From positions 1 through 12,094 of the forward strand of contig CAKUBI010000041.1 in assembly GCA_934636865.1 (NCBI GenBank): a DNA stretch of 12,094 nt. The letters run 5' to 3'. This document shows positions 1 to 6,389 of the stretch, in pieces. Origin of the DNA: an uncultured Oscillospiraceae bacterium. GTDB taxonomy: Bacteria; Bacillota; Clostridia; Oscillospirales; Oscillospiraceae. The notes under the pieces were generated by a model that was not told where the DNA came from, did not search any database, and saw only the letters and a program-made list of their open reading frames with translations. The translations under genes were made by a program, and so were the position numbers. Numbering within the stretch: position 1 is the stretch's first letter; every line of letters starts with the position of its first letter.

Positions 1-549
1 GGCGAGATCGTCATGTCCAACCCCGCCGTCTCCGGCACCAACTACGCCGTGGTCAACGCGCTGCTGCAGGCCAAGGGCGATCAGGGCTGGGACTACTTCG
101 AGGCTCTGAACGAGAACATTGCCTACTACGGCAAGCGCGGCTCCGACCCGAAGAACAAGGTCTCTTCCGGCGAGTTCGCCATCGGCATCACCTACATTGA
201 CGCCAGCATCGAGCAGCTCGCCGAGGAGAACGATCTGACCATCGTTTACCCCTCTGACGGTATGCCCTGGGTCCCCGAGGGTGTTGCCGTGTTCAAGAAC
301 GCCGAGAACGTTGACGCCGCCAAGTACTTCGTCGAGTGGCTCTTCAGCAGCGACGATCATCTCCGCGAGCTCGCCGAGATCGAGCAGAAGAGCGGCATCA
401 AGGTCATCAAGCCCAGCATCGAGAACCTTGAGCTGTCCTATGATCCTTCCCTGCTGATGACGGAGGACCTGTCCCTGTTCGGCTCCCAGCGCACCGAGAT
501 CCTCGATCGCTTCGAGCCCCTGATGGGCGACAAGGCCGCTACGGACTAA
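1..549 (+). CDS. ABC transporter substrate-binding protein, AfuA/FbpA-like (5' partial)
   Basis: The reading frame is open from the first base (G-E-I-V-M-S-N-P...), so the true start lies upstream and only the C-terminal 182 or so residues are present. It should be an extracytoplasmic solute receptor that hands its ligand to the permease encoded next. Visible family features are the S-N-P-A-V-S-G-T-N-Y segment near the window edge, which matches the D-P-x-x-S-G-T-x-Y ligand-loop of iron/sugar-phosphate/phosphonate type binding proteins; then G-E-F-A-I-G-I-T-Y, Y-P-S-D-G-M-P-W-V-P-E-G-V-A-V, and an A-A-K-Y-F-V-E-W-L-F segment, all typical of the C-terminal lobe of the extracellular solute-binding family that includes AfuA and FbpA. 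The signal peptide is outside the window. The ligand cannot be read directly. The metal-binding tyrosine pair of ferric-binding proteins is not evident, and the phosphoesterase gene downstream favours a phosphorylated organic ligand over free iron (inference). Confidence 0.85.
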   Translation, partial: GEIVMSNPAVSGTNYAVVNALLQAKGDQGWDYFEALNENIAYYGKRGSDPKNKVSSGEFAIGITYIDASIEQLAEENDLTIVYPSDGMPWVPEGVAVFKNAENVDAAKYFVEWLFSSDDHLRELAEIEQKSGIKVIKPSIENLELSYDPSLLMTEDLSLFGSQRTEILDRFEPLMGDKAATD

Positions 550-2244
550 ATGAGCGCCGCCGGTCCTATCCAGAATACGAAAAAAAGGACATCTCACGAT
601 GTCCTTTTTTCCCTTTGTGAAAACGCGGCCGACAGGCTGATCCTGCTGCTCCTGCTCGGCGGCGTGCTGCTCTTCATCCTCTGGCCCATCGCGTGCATCG
701 CGCTGCGGAGCCTGCGCGGCGCGGACGGAGGGCTGAGCCTTTCGATGTTTCAAGCGGTGCTGCGCCAGTACGGCGAGAGCCTGCGCAACAGCGTCTTTGT
801 CGGCGTTTTCACCGCCGTGCTCACAACGCTCCTCTCCCTTTCCGCCGCGCTCGTATGCGCCACGGCGCGCGGGTGGAAGCGGACGCTGTGCCTTGTTCTG
901 ATGCTCGTTGCCATGGTCTCGCCGCCGTTCGTCTCCTCGCTTGCCTATATTCAGCTCTACGGGCGGCGCGGGTGGATCACCTACCGCCTGCTGCACCTGA
1001 GCCTGAATCCCTACAACCGCTGGGGCGTTATCCTGATGCAGTCGATCTCGTTCGTGCCGCTCAACGCGATGTTCCTCTCCGGCATTCTTGAAAAGCTGGA
1101 CGAAGGGAGCCTGCGCTCGGCGCGCGATCTCGGCGCGAAGGGCGGCGCGATCCTGCGCGACATCGTCCTGCCGCTCATCCGGCCGGCGACGCTCGTGTGC
1201 CTGCTGCTCTCGTTCGTCCGCTCGCTCGCGGACTTCGGCACGCCCATCATCATCGGCGGGCGCTTCAGCACGCTGGCCGCGGACATCTATTTGCAGGTCG
1301 TGGGCTATTCCGACCTTGAAAAATCCTCGGCGATGAACATGTTCCTGCTTGTCCCGTCCATCGTCTTTTTCTTTGTCTACCGCGCGCTGATGCGCCGCTC
1401 GGACAAGCTGACCGACGGCAGCCGCTCCTCGCAGGGCGAGCTGGGGCTGACGCTGCCGCGCTGCGGCGCGATGGGCTGGGGCATGATCGTGCTGAGCGTC
1501 ATCTTCTTTGTGATGATCGTGCTGCAATACGGCTGTGTGTTCCTCTCGGGCTTTCTGAAAAGCTCGAAGGGCGTCTATTCCTTCACGCTGCAATACTGGC
1601 ACCAGCTCTGGCGCATCGGCTCCTCGACGATGCTGCGAAGCGTGGAATACGCGCTCATCGTCTCCATCGCGGGCACGCTCTTTGCCATGCTCTTTGCCTA
1701 CTACATGGACCGCCGCCGCGTCATCGGCCGGAATCTTTTCGACTGCCTTGCAACGCTCCCCTACATGCTGCCGGGCACGTGCTTCGGCATCGGCTATATC
1801 CTCGCTTTCAACCACGCGCCGCTCAAGCTGACGGGCACGGCCTTCATCGTGCTGGCCAACATGCTCTTCAAGCAGCTGCCGACCTCCACGAAGATCTGCA
1901 CCGCGTCGCTCGCCCTCCTTCCAGAGGTGCAGGAGCGCTCGGCGCGCGACCTCGGCGCGGGGCGGCTCGCCGTGCTGCGCGACGTGGTCTTTCCCGCCCT
2001 GCGGCCCGCGTTTTTAAGCTGCTTTGTCTATAACTTTACCAGCAGCATGACGACCGCGGGCTCCATCATCTTTCTCATCGACGCCAGGCGTCAGCTGGCC
2101 GTCTTTAAGCTCTTCGACGCGGTGTATCAGGGCGACTACGCCCTCGCCTCGCTCATTGCGAGCGTCATCACCGTGATCGTGCTCTTCGTCGAAGCGCTCG
2201 CCTATCTCATCAGCCGGAAAGGAGAATCCCGCCGTGTATCTTGA
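550..2244 (+). CDS. ABC transporter permease, fused double-domain (FbpB/AfuB type)
   Basis: A 564-residue integral membrane protein forming the channel of the importer. It carries two BPD_transp_1 permease domains in one chain, so it can replace a permease dimer. Each half has the cytoplasmic EAA-type loop that contacts the ATPase: around residues 188-209 (L-R-S-A-R-D-L-G-A) and 462-483 (Q-E-R-S-A-R-D-L-G-A), both followed by a L/F-P-x-x-R-P-A motif. About a dozen hydrophobic segments are visible, the first at residues 30-55; length fits the FbpB/ThiP class. The ATG at 550 follows the upstream stop codon directly (TAAATG) with only a weak AAGG at 533-536, so translation probably depends on reinitiation from the binding-protein gene. 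No in-frame ATG, GTG or TTG with a ribosome binding site lies between 550 and the first membrane segment, so 550 is the best start. Codons 11-20 encode a perfect terminator-like hairpin, listed separately. Confidence 0.9.
   Translation: MSAAGPIQNTKKRTSHDVLFSLCENAADRLILLLLLGGVLLFILWPIACIALRSLRGADGGLSLSMFQAVLRQYGESLRNSVFVGVFTAVLTTLLSLSAALVCATARGWKRTLCLVLMLVAMVSPPFVSSLAYIQLYGRRGWITYRLLHLSLNPYNRWGVILMQSISFVPLNAMFLSGILEKLDEGSLRSARDLGAKGGAILRDIVLPLIRPATLVCLLLSFVRSLADFGTPIIIGGRFSTLAADIYLQVVGYSDLEKSSAMNMFLLVPSIVFFFVYRALMRRSDKLTDGSRSSQGELGLTLPRCGAMGWGMIVLSVIFFVMIVLQYGCVFLSGFLKSSKGVYSFTLQYWHQLWRIGSSTMLRSVEYALIVSIAGTLFAMLFAYYMDRRRVIGRNLFDCLATLPYMLPGTCFGIGYILAFNHAPLKLTGTAFIVLANMLFKQLPTSTKICTASLALLPEVQERSARDLGAGRLAVLRDVVFPALRPAFLSCFVYNFTSSMTTAGSIIFLIDARRQLAVFKLFDAVYQGDYALASLIASVITVIVLFVEALAYLISRKGESRRVS
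581..612 (+). terminator. Intrinsic terminator-like hairpin inside the permease reading frame
   Basis: A perfect 13-bp inverted repeat: AAAAAAGGACATC (581-593), loop TCAC (594-597), GATGTCCTTTTTT (598-610). The right arm ends in six T residues, so the RNA would be a classic hairpin plus U-tract. It lies 32 bases after the binding-protein stop codon, a usual place for a terminator, but it is also codons 11-20 of the permease. Likely role (inference): partial termination that keeps binding-protein message above permease message, relieved when ribosomes reinitiating at 550 cover the hairpin. The stem has only four G/C pairs next to long A:U runs, so strength is uncertain. Confidence 0.65.
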
Positions 2245-3004
2245 ACTCGACCACCTGAGTAAGCAGTTTGACGGCAAATACGCCGTGCACGACTTATCCC
2301 TCGGCCTTGAGGAGGGCGGACTTCTGTGCATCCTCGGCTCGTCGGGCTGCGGCAAGACGACCACGCTCAACATGATCGGCGGCTTTCTCTCCCCCGACGG
2401 CGGGCGCGTCCTGCTCGACGGACAGGACATCACCGCCCTGCCGCCCGAGCGCCGTCCGGTCTCGACCGTGTTCCAGTCCTACGGCCTGTTCCCGCACATG
2501 AGCGTGCTGCAGAACGTGACCTACGGGCTCAAATTCCGCGGCTGCTCCCGCGCGGAGGCGAAGGAAAAGGGCCGCCGGTATTTGGCGCTCGTCGGCCTTG
2601 CCGAGCGCGAAAGCGCCCGCATCAGCGAGCTTTCCGGCGGCCAGCAGCAGCGCGTGGCGCTTGCCCGCGCGCTCATCGTAGAGCCCAAGCTCTGCCTTCT
2701 TGACGAGCCGCTTTCAAACCTAGACGCAGCGCTGCGCGTGCGCATGCGCGGCGAGCTCAAGCGCCTTCAGCGCGAGCTGGGCACCACGATGGTTTTCGTC
2801 ACGCACGATCAGGAGGAGGCCCTCATTTTGGCCGACTCCATCGCCGTGATGAGCGAGGGAAAGCTTTTGCAGCTCGGCTCGGCGGAGGAGGTGTTCCGCC
2901 ATCCCGCAAACGACTACATCGCATCGTTTCTCGGCCTCAACGACATTGTCTGGAAGGATGACGGCAGCGTGCTGAAGGTCATCCGCCACGGAGAAAAGGA
3001 GTAA
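2234..3004 (+). CDS. ABC transporter ATP-binding protein (FbpC/PotA-like, short form)
   Basis: A 256-residue cytoplasmic ATPase that powers the importer. Nucleotide-binding motifs are complete: Walker [10 protein letters not shown] at 35-43, Q-loop Gln81, signature L-S-G-G-Q at 133-137, Walker B C-L-L-D-E ending at Glu158, and switch His191. The start is GTG at 2234, set by AAAGGAG at 2218-2224; the gene overlaps the permease end by 11 bases, so the two are translationally coupled. Members of the FbpC/PotA/MalK class usually have about 340-370 residues with a C-terminal TOBE regulatory domain; this one stops soon after the nucleotide-binding domain, leaving only about 20 residues after the F-L-G-L segment (residues 232-235), so no TOBE domain is present. 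The reading frame itself gives no sign of truncation or frameshift. The exact substrate cannot be inferred from this subunit. Confidence 0.93.
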   Translation: MYLELDHLSKQFDGKYAVHDLSLGLEEGGLLCILGSSGCGKTTTLNMIGGFLSPDGGRVLLDGQDITALPPERRPVSTVFQSYGLFPHMSVLQNVTYGLKFRGCSRAEAKEKGRRYLALVGLAERESARISELSGGQQQRVALARALIVEPKLCLLDEPLSNLDAALRVRMRGELKRLQRELGTTMVFVTHDQEEALILADSIAVMSEGKLLQLGSAEEVFRHPANDYIASFLGLNDIVWKDDGSVLKVIRHGEKE

Positions 3005-3010
3005 ATTTCC

Positions 3011-3637
3011 ATGCTTGTTGACATGCACCTGCACGAATGCACCTACTCGACCGACAGCTTCCTTCACCTGGAGGAGATCGTTTCCATCGCCAAAGAAAAG
3101 GGCCTGGACGCAATCTGCATCACCGACCACGACAGCATGGGCCTGCGCGAGCGCGCCGAGACCTACTCCCGCGAGATCGGCTACCCGATTTTCGTGGGCG
3201 TGGAGTTTTTCTCGCTCTGGGGCGATATCACGGCCTGGGGCATCGACGGCATCCCCGATCACCGCGTGGACGCGCAGGAGTTCATCGACCTTGTGAACGA
3301 GAAGAACGGCTTCTGCGTCTCCTGCCATCCCTTCCGCAACAATAACCGGGGGCTTCGCGAGCACCTGCGCGACGTGCGCGGCCTGCACGGCGTGGAGGTC
3401 CTCAACGGCAGCACGCCGCTTGAGGACAACCAGACGGCGCTGCGCTTCTGCCGCGAGCTGGGGCTCAAGGCCATCGGCGCGAGCGACGCGCACGTGCCCC
3501 AGCAGGTCGGAAAGTACGTCACGTGGCTGCCCGAGATGGTCACGACGCTGCCCGACTTTGTCACGGCGCTGCACACGCTGGAAACGCGTCCCGCCATCTG
3601 GACGGGCAGCGAGTATAACGTCGTCACGGAATTCTAA
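3011..3637 (+). CDS. PHP-domain metal-dependent phosphoesterase
   Basis: A 208-residue soluble enzyme of the polymerase-and-histidinol-phosphatase (PHP) fold, expected to hydrolyse a phosphate ester using a metal cluster. The metal ligands of the family are all in place: H-x-H at residues 6 and 8 (D-M-H-L-H), T-D-H-D at 38-41, Glu65 in G-V-E-F-F, His106 in C-H-P-F, and S-D-A-H at 158-161. It covers the PHP core with no added domain. The start is ATG 3011 with AAAAGGAG at 2994-3001, 9 bases upstream; the ATPase stop is only 6 bases before, so it belongs to the transporter operon. Known PHP enzymes include histidinol-phosphate phosphatase, nucleotide 3'-phosphatases/RNase AM and the cyclic phosphodiesterase PhnPP; nothing here identifies the exact substrate. 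From context it probably acts on the imported compound (inference). Confidence 0.88.
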   Translation: MLVDMHLHECTYSTDSFLHLEEIVSIAKEKGLDAICITDHDSMGLRERAETYSREIGYPIFVGVEFFSLWGDITAWGIDGIPDHRVDAQEFIDLVNEKNGFCVSCHPFRNNNRGLREHLRDVRGLHGVEVLNGSTPLEDNQTALRFCRELGLKAIGASDAHVPQQVGKYVTWLPEMVTTLPDFVTALHTLETRPAIWTGSEYNVVTEF

Positions 3638-3650
3638 GAAGGCTTTCGGT

Positions 3651-3690
3651 GCGGTCCGGCGCATTTGCGCCGGACCGCTTTTCCCTTTTT
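3651..3690 (+). terminator. Intrinsic terminator closing the first transporter operon
   Basis: A perfect 12-bp GC-rich stem, GCGGTCCGGCGC (3651-3662) and GCGCCGGACCGC (3667-3678), with an ATTT loop, followed by TTTTCCCTTTTTT. It begins 14 bases after the phosphoesterase stop codon. Confidence 0.95.
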
Positions 3691-3800
3691 TCCCGCTTTA
3701 CGCGCAATAAACATGCAGGAAAAGTGTGGTAATATTCCACAAGGCTTTTTCTCTTCCGCGGAAAAGATTTTCCACATTTTGAGAACCCGCGCGATAGGTA

Positions 3801-3829
3801 TTGACATTTTTTCTCTGCGGGAGTATGGT
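3801..3829 (+). promoter_or_regulatory. Sigma-A-type promoter of the lysine riboswitch operon
   Basis: TTGACA at 3801-3806 is a perfect -35 box; 17 bases later TATGGT at 3824-3829 is a five-of-six -10 box. Transcription would start near 3836, about 25 bases before the riboswitch aptamer. It is the only convincing promoter between the upstream terminator and the riboswitch. Confidence 0.85.
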
Positions 3830-3860
3830 AGCGCCAACAATTTCAAACGCCCGGCCTAAG

Positions 3861-4040
3861 GGCCGGGAAGATAGAGGCGCGGCTGACAAGAGTAGCACGT
3901 TCGCATCGGAGCAGAGATCCGGAGCGTGCGAAAGGGGAGGCCGCCGAAGTGGGAAACGGATCCTGTTCCGCTTTCTGCTGGTTCGTCAGATAAGATCTGC
4001 CGGACTGTCACGTAATGTGGAGCGCTATCGAGGCCGGCAG
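3861..4040 (+). ncRNA. Lysine riboswitch (L box) aptamer
   Basis: The order and wording of the conserved blocks match the lysine riboswitch as known from Bacillus lysC: G-A-A-GATAGAGG-type P1/P2 entry (3867-3877), GACAAGAGTA loop (3885-3894), a P3 arm with GCACG/CGTGC, AAAGGGGAGG-CCGCCGAAG (about 3931-3949), a P4 arm, TGCTGG, a P5 arm with CAGAT/ATCTG, ACTGTCA, and GGAGCGCTATCG (about 4020-4030). P1 closes through GATAG (3870-3874) with CTATC (4025-4029), extended by GCCGG (3862-3866) with CCGGC (4034-4038). In this class lysine binding stabilises P1 and normally turns downstream genes off by termination. A terminator follows at 4095-4134, and the first gene downstream is an amino acid binding protein, consistent with repression of lysine uptake when lysine is plentiful. 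Edges are approximate. Confidence 0.93.
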
Positions 4041-4094
4041 ACCGTCTGTCCCCGCAGGGACCAGCAGCTTTGCCGGAAGGCAGTATTTTATGCA

Positions 4095-4134
4095 GCCGTA
4101 AATGCTTCACAAAGCATTTACGGCTTTGTTTTTT
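4095..4134 (+). terminator. Riboswitch-controlled intrinsic terminator
   Basis: A perfect 13-bp stem, GCCGTAAATGCTT (4095-4107) with AAGCATTTACGGC (4112-4124), loop CACA, then TTTGTTTTTT. It lies 55 bases after the aptamer and 89 bases before the binding-protein start, the expected place for the expression platform. Confidence 0.9.
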
Positions 4135-4142
4135 GCTGCATC

Positions 4143-4185
4143 GGGAGTGCGCAGAACCCCTGAAAAAGCAGGACTCCCTGTTTTT
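4143..4185 (+). other. Second terminator-like structure in the leader
   Basis: GGGAGT (4143-4148) pairs with ACTCCC (4173-4178) and, inside it, CCTG (4159-4162) with CAGG (4169-4172), leaving a 10-base bulge on the left side; TGTTTTTG follows. It could be a weaker tandem terminator or a structure that shields the region before the ribosome binding site. This is read by eye and not folded. Confidence 0.4.
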
Positions 4186-4222
4186 GAAAAAATCTACTCA
4201 TCACAGAAAGGAAACCACCACC

Positions 4223-5104
4223 ATGAAGTTCAGAACCATCACCGCCCTCCTGCTGGCGGCCGTCATGCTCTTCGCACTCACCGCCTGCGGCAGCCAGGCC
4301 GCCGATAACGGCAGCACCGATCAGCAGCAGGAAGAAACCGACGGCAGCACCGCCGATACCCCCACCGAAAGCAATGAATTCCGCGTCGGCATGGAATGCG
4401 CCTACGCCCCGAGCAACTGGCAGGAGAGCGAAGCGACGGACACCAACGTCCCCGTTGAAAACGTCTCCGGCGCGTATGCCGAGGGCTACGACGTGCAGAT
4501 CGCCAGGATCATCGCCGATAGCCTCGGCAAGGACCTCGTCATCGTCAAGCTCAGCTGGGACGGCCTCATCGACGCGCTCAATCAGGGCCAGATCGACGCC
4601 ATCATCGCCGGCATGATGGACACCGCCGAACGCCGCGAGTCCATCAACTTCTCCGACCCCTACCGCGAGACCACCTACGGCATCATGGTCCTTGCCGATT
4701 CCCCGTACGTGAACGCAGCCTCCATTCAGGACTTCTCCGGCGCGGCCGTGCTCGGCCAGCAGGGCACCGCGCTTGACGACGTCATCGACCAGATCGAGGG
4801 CGTCGATCACTTAAGCCCCGTCGGCAGCGTGCCCGATATGATCTCCCGCTTACAGCAGGGCTCGTGCGACGCCATCGTCATCAACGAGGAAAACGCCGAG
4901 GGCTACCTCGCCTCCAACCCGAACTTCCGCCTTGTCACCTTTGCTGAGGGCAGCGGCTTCACGCTCCCGGCCAAGGGCTCGTGCGTGGGCCTGCGCAAGA
5001 GCGACACCGAGCTTCTCGATCAGGTCAACGCCATCCTCGCAACCCTCGACAAGGACACGCGCCTTGCCATGTGGCAGACCGCCGTTGACAACCAGCCGCA
5101 GTAA
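4223..5104 (+). CDS. Amino acid ABC transporter substrate-binding lipoprotein (probable lysine)
   Basis: A 293-residue lipoprotein of the family 3 (HisJ/GlnH/LAO) binding proteins. The start is ATG 4223 with AAAGGA at 4207-4212; a longer in-frame opening reaches back into the terminator and is not coding. Residues 1-21 are a lipoprotein signal with lipobox L-T-A-C, Cys22 being lipidated, followed by a Gly/Ser/Gln/Asp-rich linker to about residue 50. The ligand domain starts at F-R-V-G-M-E (53-58); G-Y-D-V-Q-I-A (88-94) and T-A-E-R-R-E-S-I-N-F-S (134-144) are family hallmarks, with Arg137 at the position that grips the ligand carboxylate. Where relatives usually have an Asp for the alpha-amino group (D-E-P-V-A-E type motif), this protein has Asn221 (N-E-E-N-A-E), if that alignment is right. 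Lysine is inferred as ligand from the riboswitch, not from the binding site. Confidence 0.93.
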   Translation: MKFRTITALLLAAVMLFALTACGSQAADNGSTDQQQEETDGSTADTPTESNEFRVGMECAYAPSNWQESEATDTNVPVENVSGAYAEGYDVQIARIIADSLGKDLVIVKLSWDGLIDALNQGQIDAIIAGMMDTAERRESINFSDPYRETTYGIMVLADSPYVNAASIQDFSGAAVLGQQGTALDDVIDQIEGVDHLSPVGSVPDMISRLQQGSCDAIVINEENAEGYLASNPNFRLVTFAEGSGFTLPAKGSCVGLRKSDTELLDQVNAILATLDKDTRLAMWQTAVDNQPQ

Positions 5105-5114
5105 GGTCCCGCGC

Positions 5115-5136
5115 CCCGCCGCGTAAATGCGGCGGG
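5115..5136 (+). other. Intercistronic GC hairpin after the binding-protein gene
   Basis: CCCGCCGC (5115-5122) and GCGGCGGG (5129-5136) form a perfect 8-bp GC stem around GTAAAT. No U-tract follows, so it is not an intrinsic terminator. Its place, between the binding-protein and permease genes, suits an mRNA-stabilising or processing hairpin that raises the binding-protein level (inference). Confidence 0.6.
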
Positions 5137-5192
5137 CACGCGAAGCCGGACGAAACGCGCCGCGCTTTGCATCATGAAGGAGGAAGATCACC

Positions 5193-6377
5193 ATGGCAGC
5201 ATCCACCACCGCGCCCCGGAAGAATTTCATCACCCGGGATCACCGTTACGTTTATCTGGGCGGCAGTCTCATCGCCTTGCTGGGCCTTAGCATGTTCTAT
5301 TCCGCCCCCAGTCCCTACAGCTTCATTCCCTCGCCGTCCGTGTTCGGCACGGCGCTCGCGGTGATCTGCTGGTTTTTCCTCGGCGTGAGCGCCATGGCGC
5401 TGCTCGTCAAGTGGGCCTACTGGAACTCCTACGGCTCCACCGTCATGAAGCGCCCGCTCATCGTGCGCGTCAGCCGCTACCTCTCTTACCTCGACGCAGC
5501 GGCCTGCGCGCTGCTCGTGTTCGACCGCTTCGTTCTGAAGCTCGCCTACATCATCAATACTGCCGTCCACGCCGAGAGCAACCCGACCGAGACGCTCTCC
5601 ACCATGGTCTACATGGCCTACAACCAGCGCTCGCTCTTCGCCATCGGCATTTCCTACACGGTGCGTCTGGCGCTGTTCGGCACGGCGATCGCGTTCGTGC
5701 TGGCGCTTCTCATGGTCTTTCTCCGCATTCAGGAGCCCGACAAGCGCGACAACGACTTCGTGAAGTTCATTAAGATCGTCGCGAACCGCTTCGCCCGCTT
5801 CTACATCTTCGTCATCCGCGGCACGCCGATGATGGTGCAGTCCCTGATCCTTTACAACGCCGTGTTCGGTCTTTTCAAGCGCACGGGCATGAGCGTTTCG
5901 GATATCAACCGCGTCTGGCCGCTCTTTCTGGCCGGTCTTGTCACCATCTCGCTCAACTCGACGGCGTACCTTGCCGAGGTCCTGCGCGGCGGCATCCTCG
6001 CCGTGGACGCGGGGCAGATGGAGGCCGCGCGCTCGCTGGGCATGACGCACTGGCAGGCCATGCGCAAGGTCGTTTTCCCGCAGGCCATCAAAAATTCTCT
6101 CCCCGCCATCGGCAATGAATTCATCATCAACATCAAGGATTCGTCCGTGCTGTGCGTCGTCGGCGTGTCCGACCTGATGTTCATGACCCGCTCGGTCGCC
6201 GGTATCTACTATAAGGGCACCGAATGCTACCTCATCGCCGCCATCGTTTACCTCATCCTCACATATCTTTCTTCGCTCCTGCTCAAGGCCCTCACGGGCA
6301 AGATGACCGCGCCGGACAACACCAAGCGGCACCAGGGCAACCACACCGCCGATCTGGGGCTTCCCAGCTCGAACTGA
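5193..6377 (+). CDS. Amino acid ABC transporter permease with extended N-terminus
   Basis: A 394-residue membrane subunit of the polar amino acid importer, HisM/GlnP family. The permease core starts near residue 152 (S-Y-T-V-R-L-A-L-F-G-T) and contains R-G-T-P at 209-212 and the ATPase-contact EAA loop G-Q-M-E-A-A-R-S-L-G (274-283) followed by V-F-P-Q-A-I (294-299) and the I-K-D-S-S-L/V type segment at 314-319. Usual single-domain members have about 215-250 residues; here about 150 extra residues precede the core and hold three hydrophobic stretches (about 20-38, 51-74, 97-124). The C-terminal tail (371-394) is hydrophilic. ATG 5193 is preceded by a strong AAGGAGG at 5177-5183. With only one permease gene in the operon, a homodimer is expected. 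Confidence 0.93.
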   Translation: MAASTTAPRKNFITRDHRYVYLGGSLIALLGLSMFYSAPSPYSFIPSPSVFGTALAVICWFFLGVSAMALLVKWAYWNSYGSTVMKRPLIVRVSRYLSYLDAAACALLVFDRFVLKLAYIINTAVHAESNPTETLSTMVYMAYNQRSLFAIGISYTVRLALFGTAIAFVLALLMVFLRIQEPDKRDNDFVKFIKIVANRFARFYIFVIRGTPMMVQSLILYNAVFGLFKRTGMSVSDINRVWPLFLAGLVTISLNSTAYLAEVLRGGILAVDAGQMEAARSLGMTHWQAMRKVVFPQAIKNSLPAIGNEFIINIKDSSVLCVVGVSDLMFMTRSVAGIYYKGTECYLIAAIVYLILTYLSSLLLKALTGKMTAPDNTKRHQGNHTADLGLPSSN

Positions 6378-6389
6378 CAGGAGGGCGCT

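Noticed and set aside
2720..3664. 314-residue minus-strand open frame across the ATPase end and the phosphoesterase gene.
   Set aside because: It runs through the terminator at 3651-3690 and opposes two clear genes; its composition is that of an antisense shadow.
3725..3743. Rex-type operator (TTGTGA-N6-TCACAA) at the AATATT-centred dyad.
   Set aside because: The right half fits but the left half is out of register by a base, so it does not match the Rex consensus.
4070..4222. In-frame extension of the lysine binding protein upstream of ATG 4223.
   Set aside because: It would cover the riboswitch terminator, and the signal peptide with lipobox begins exactly at 4223.
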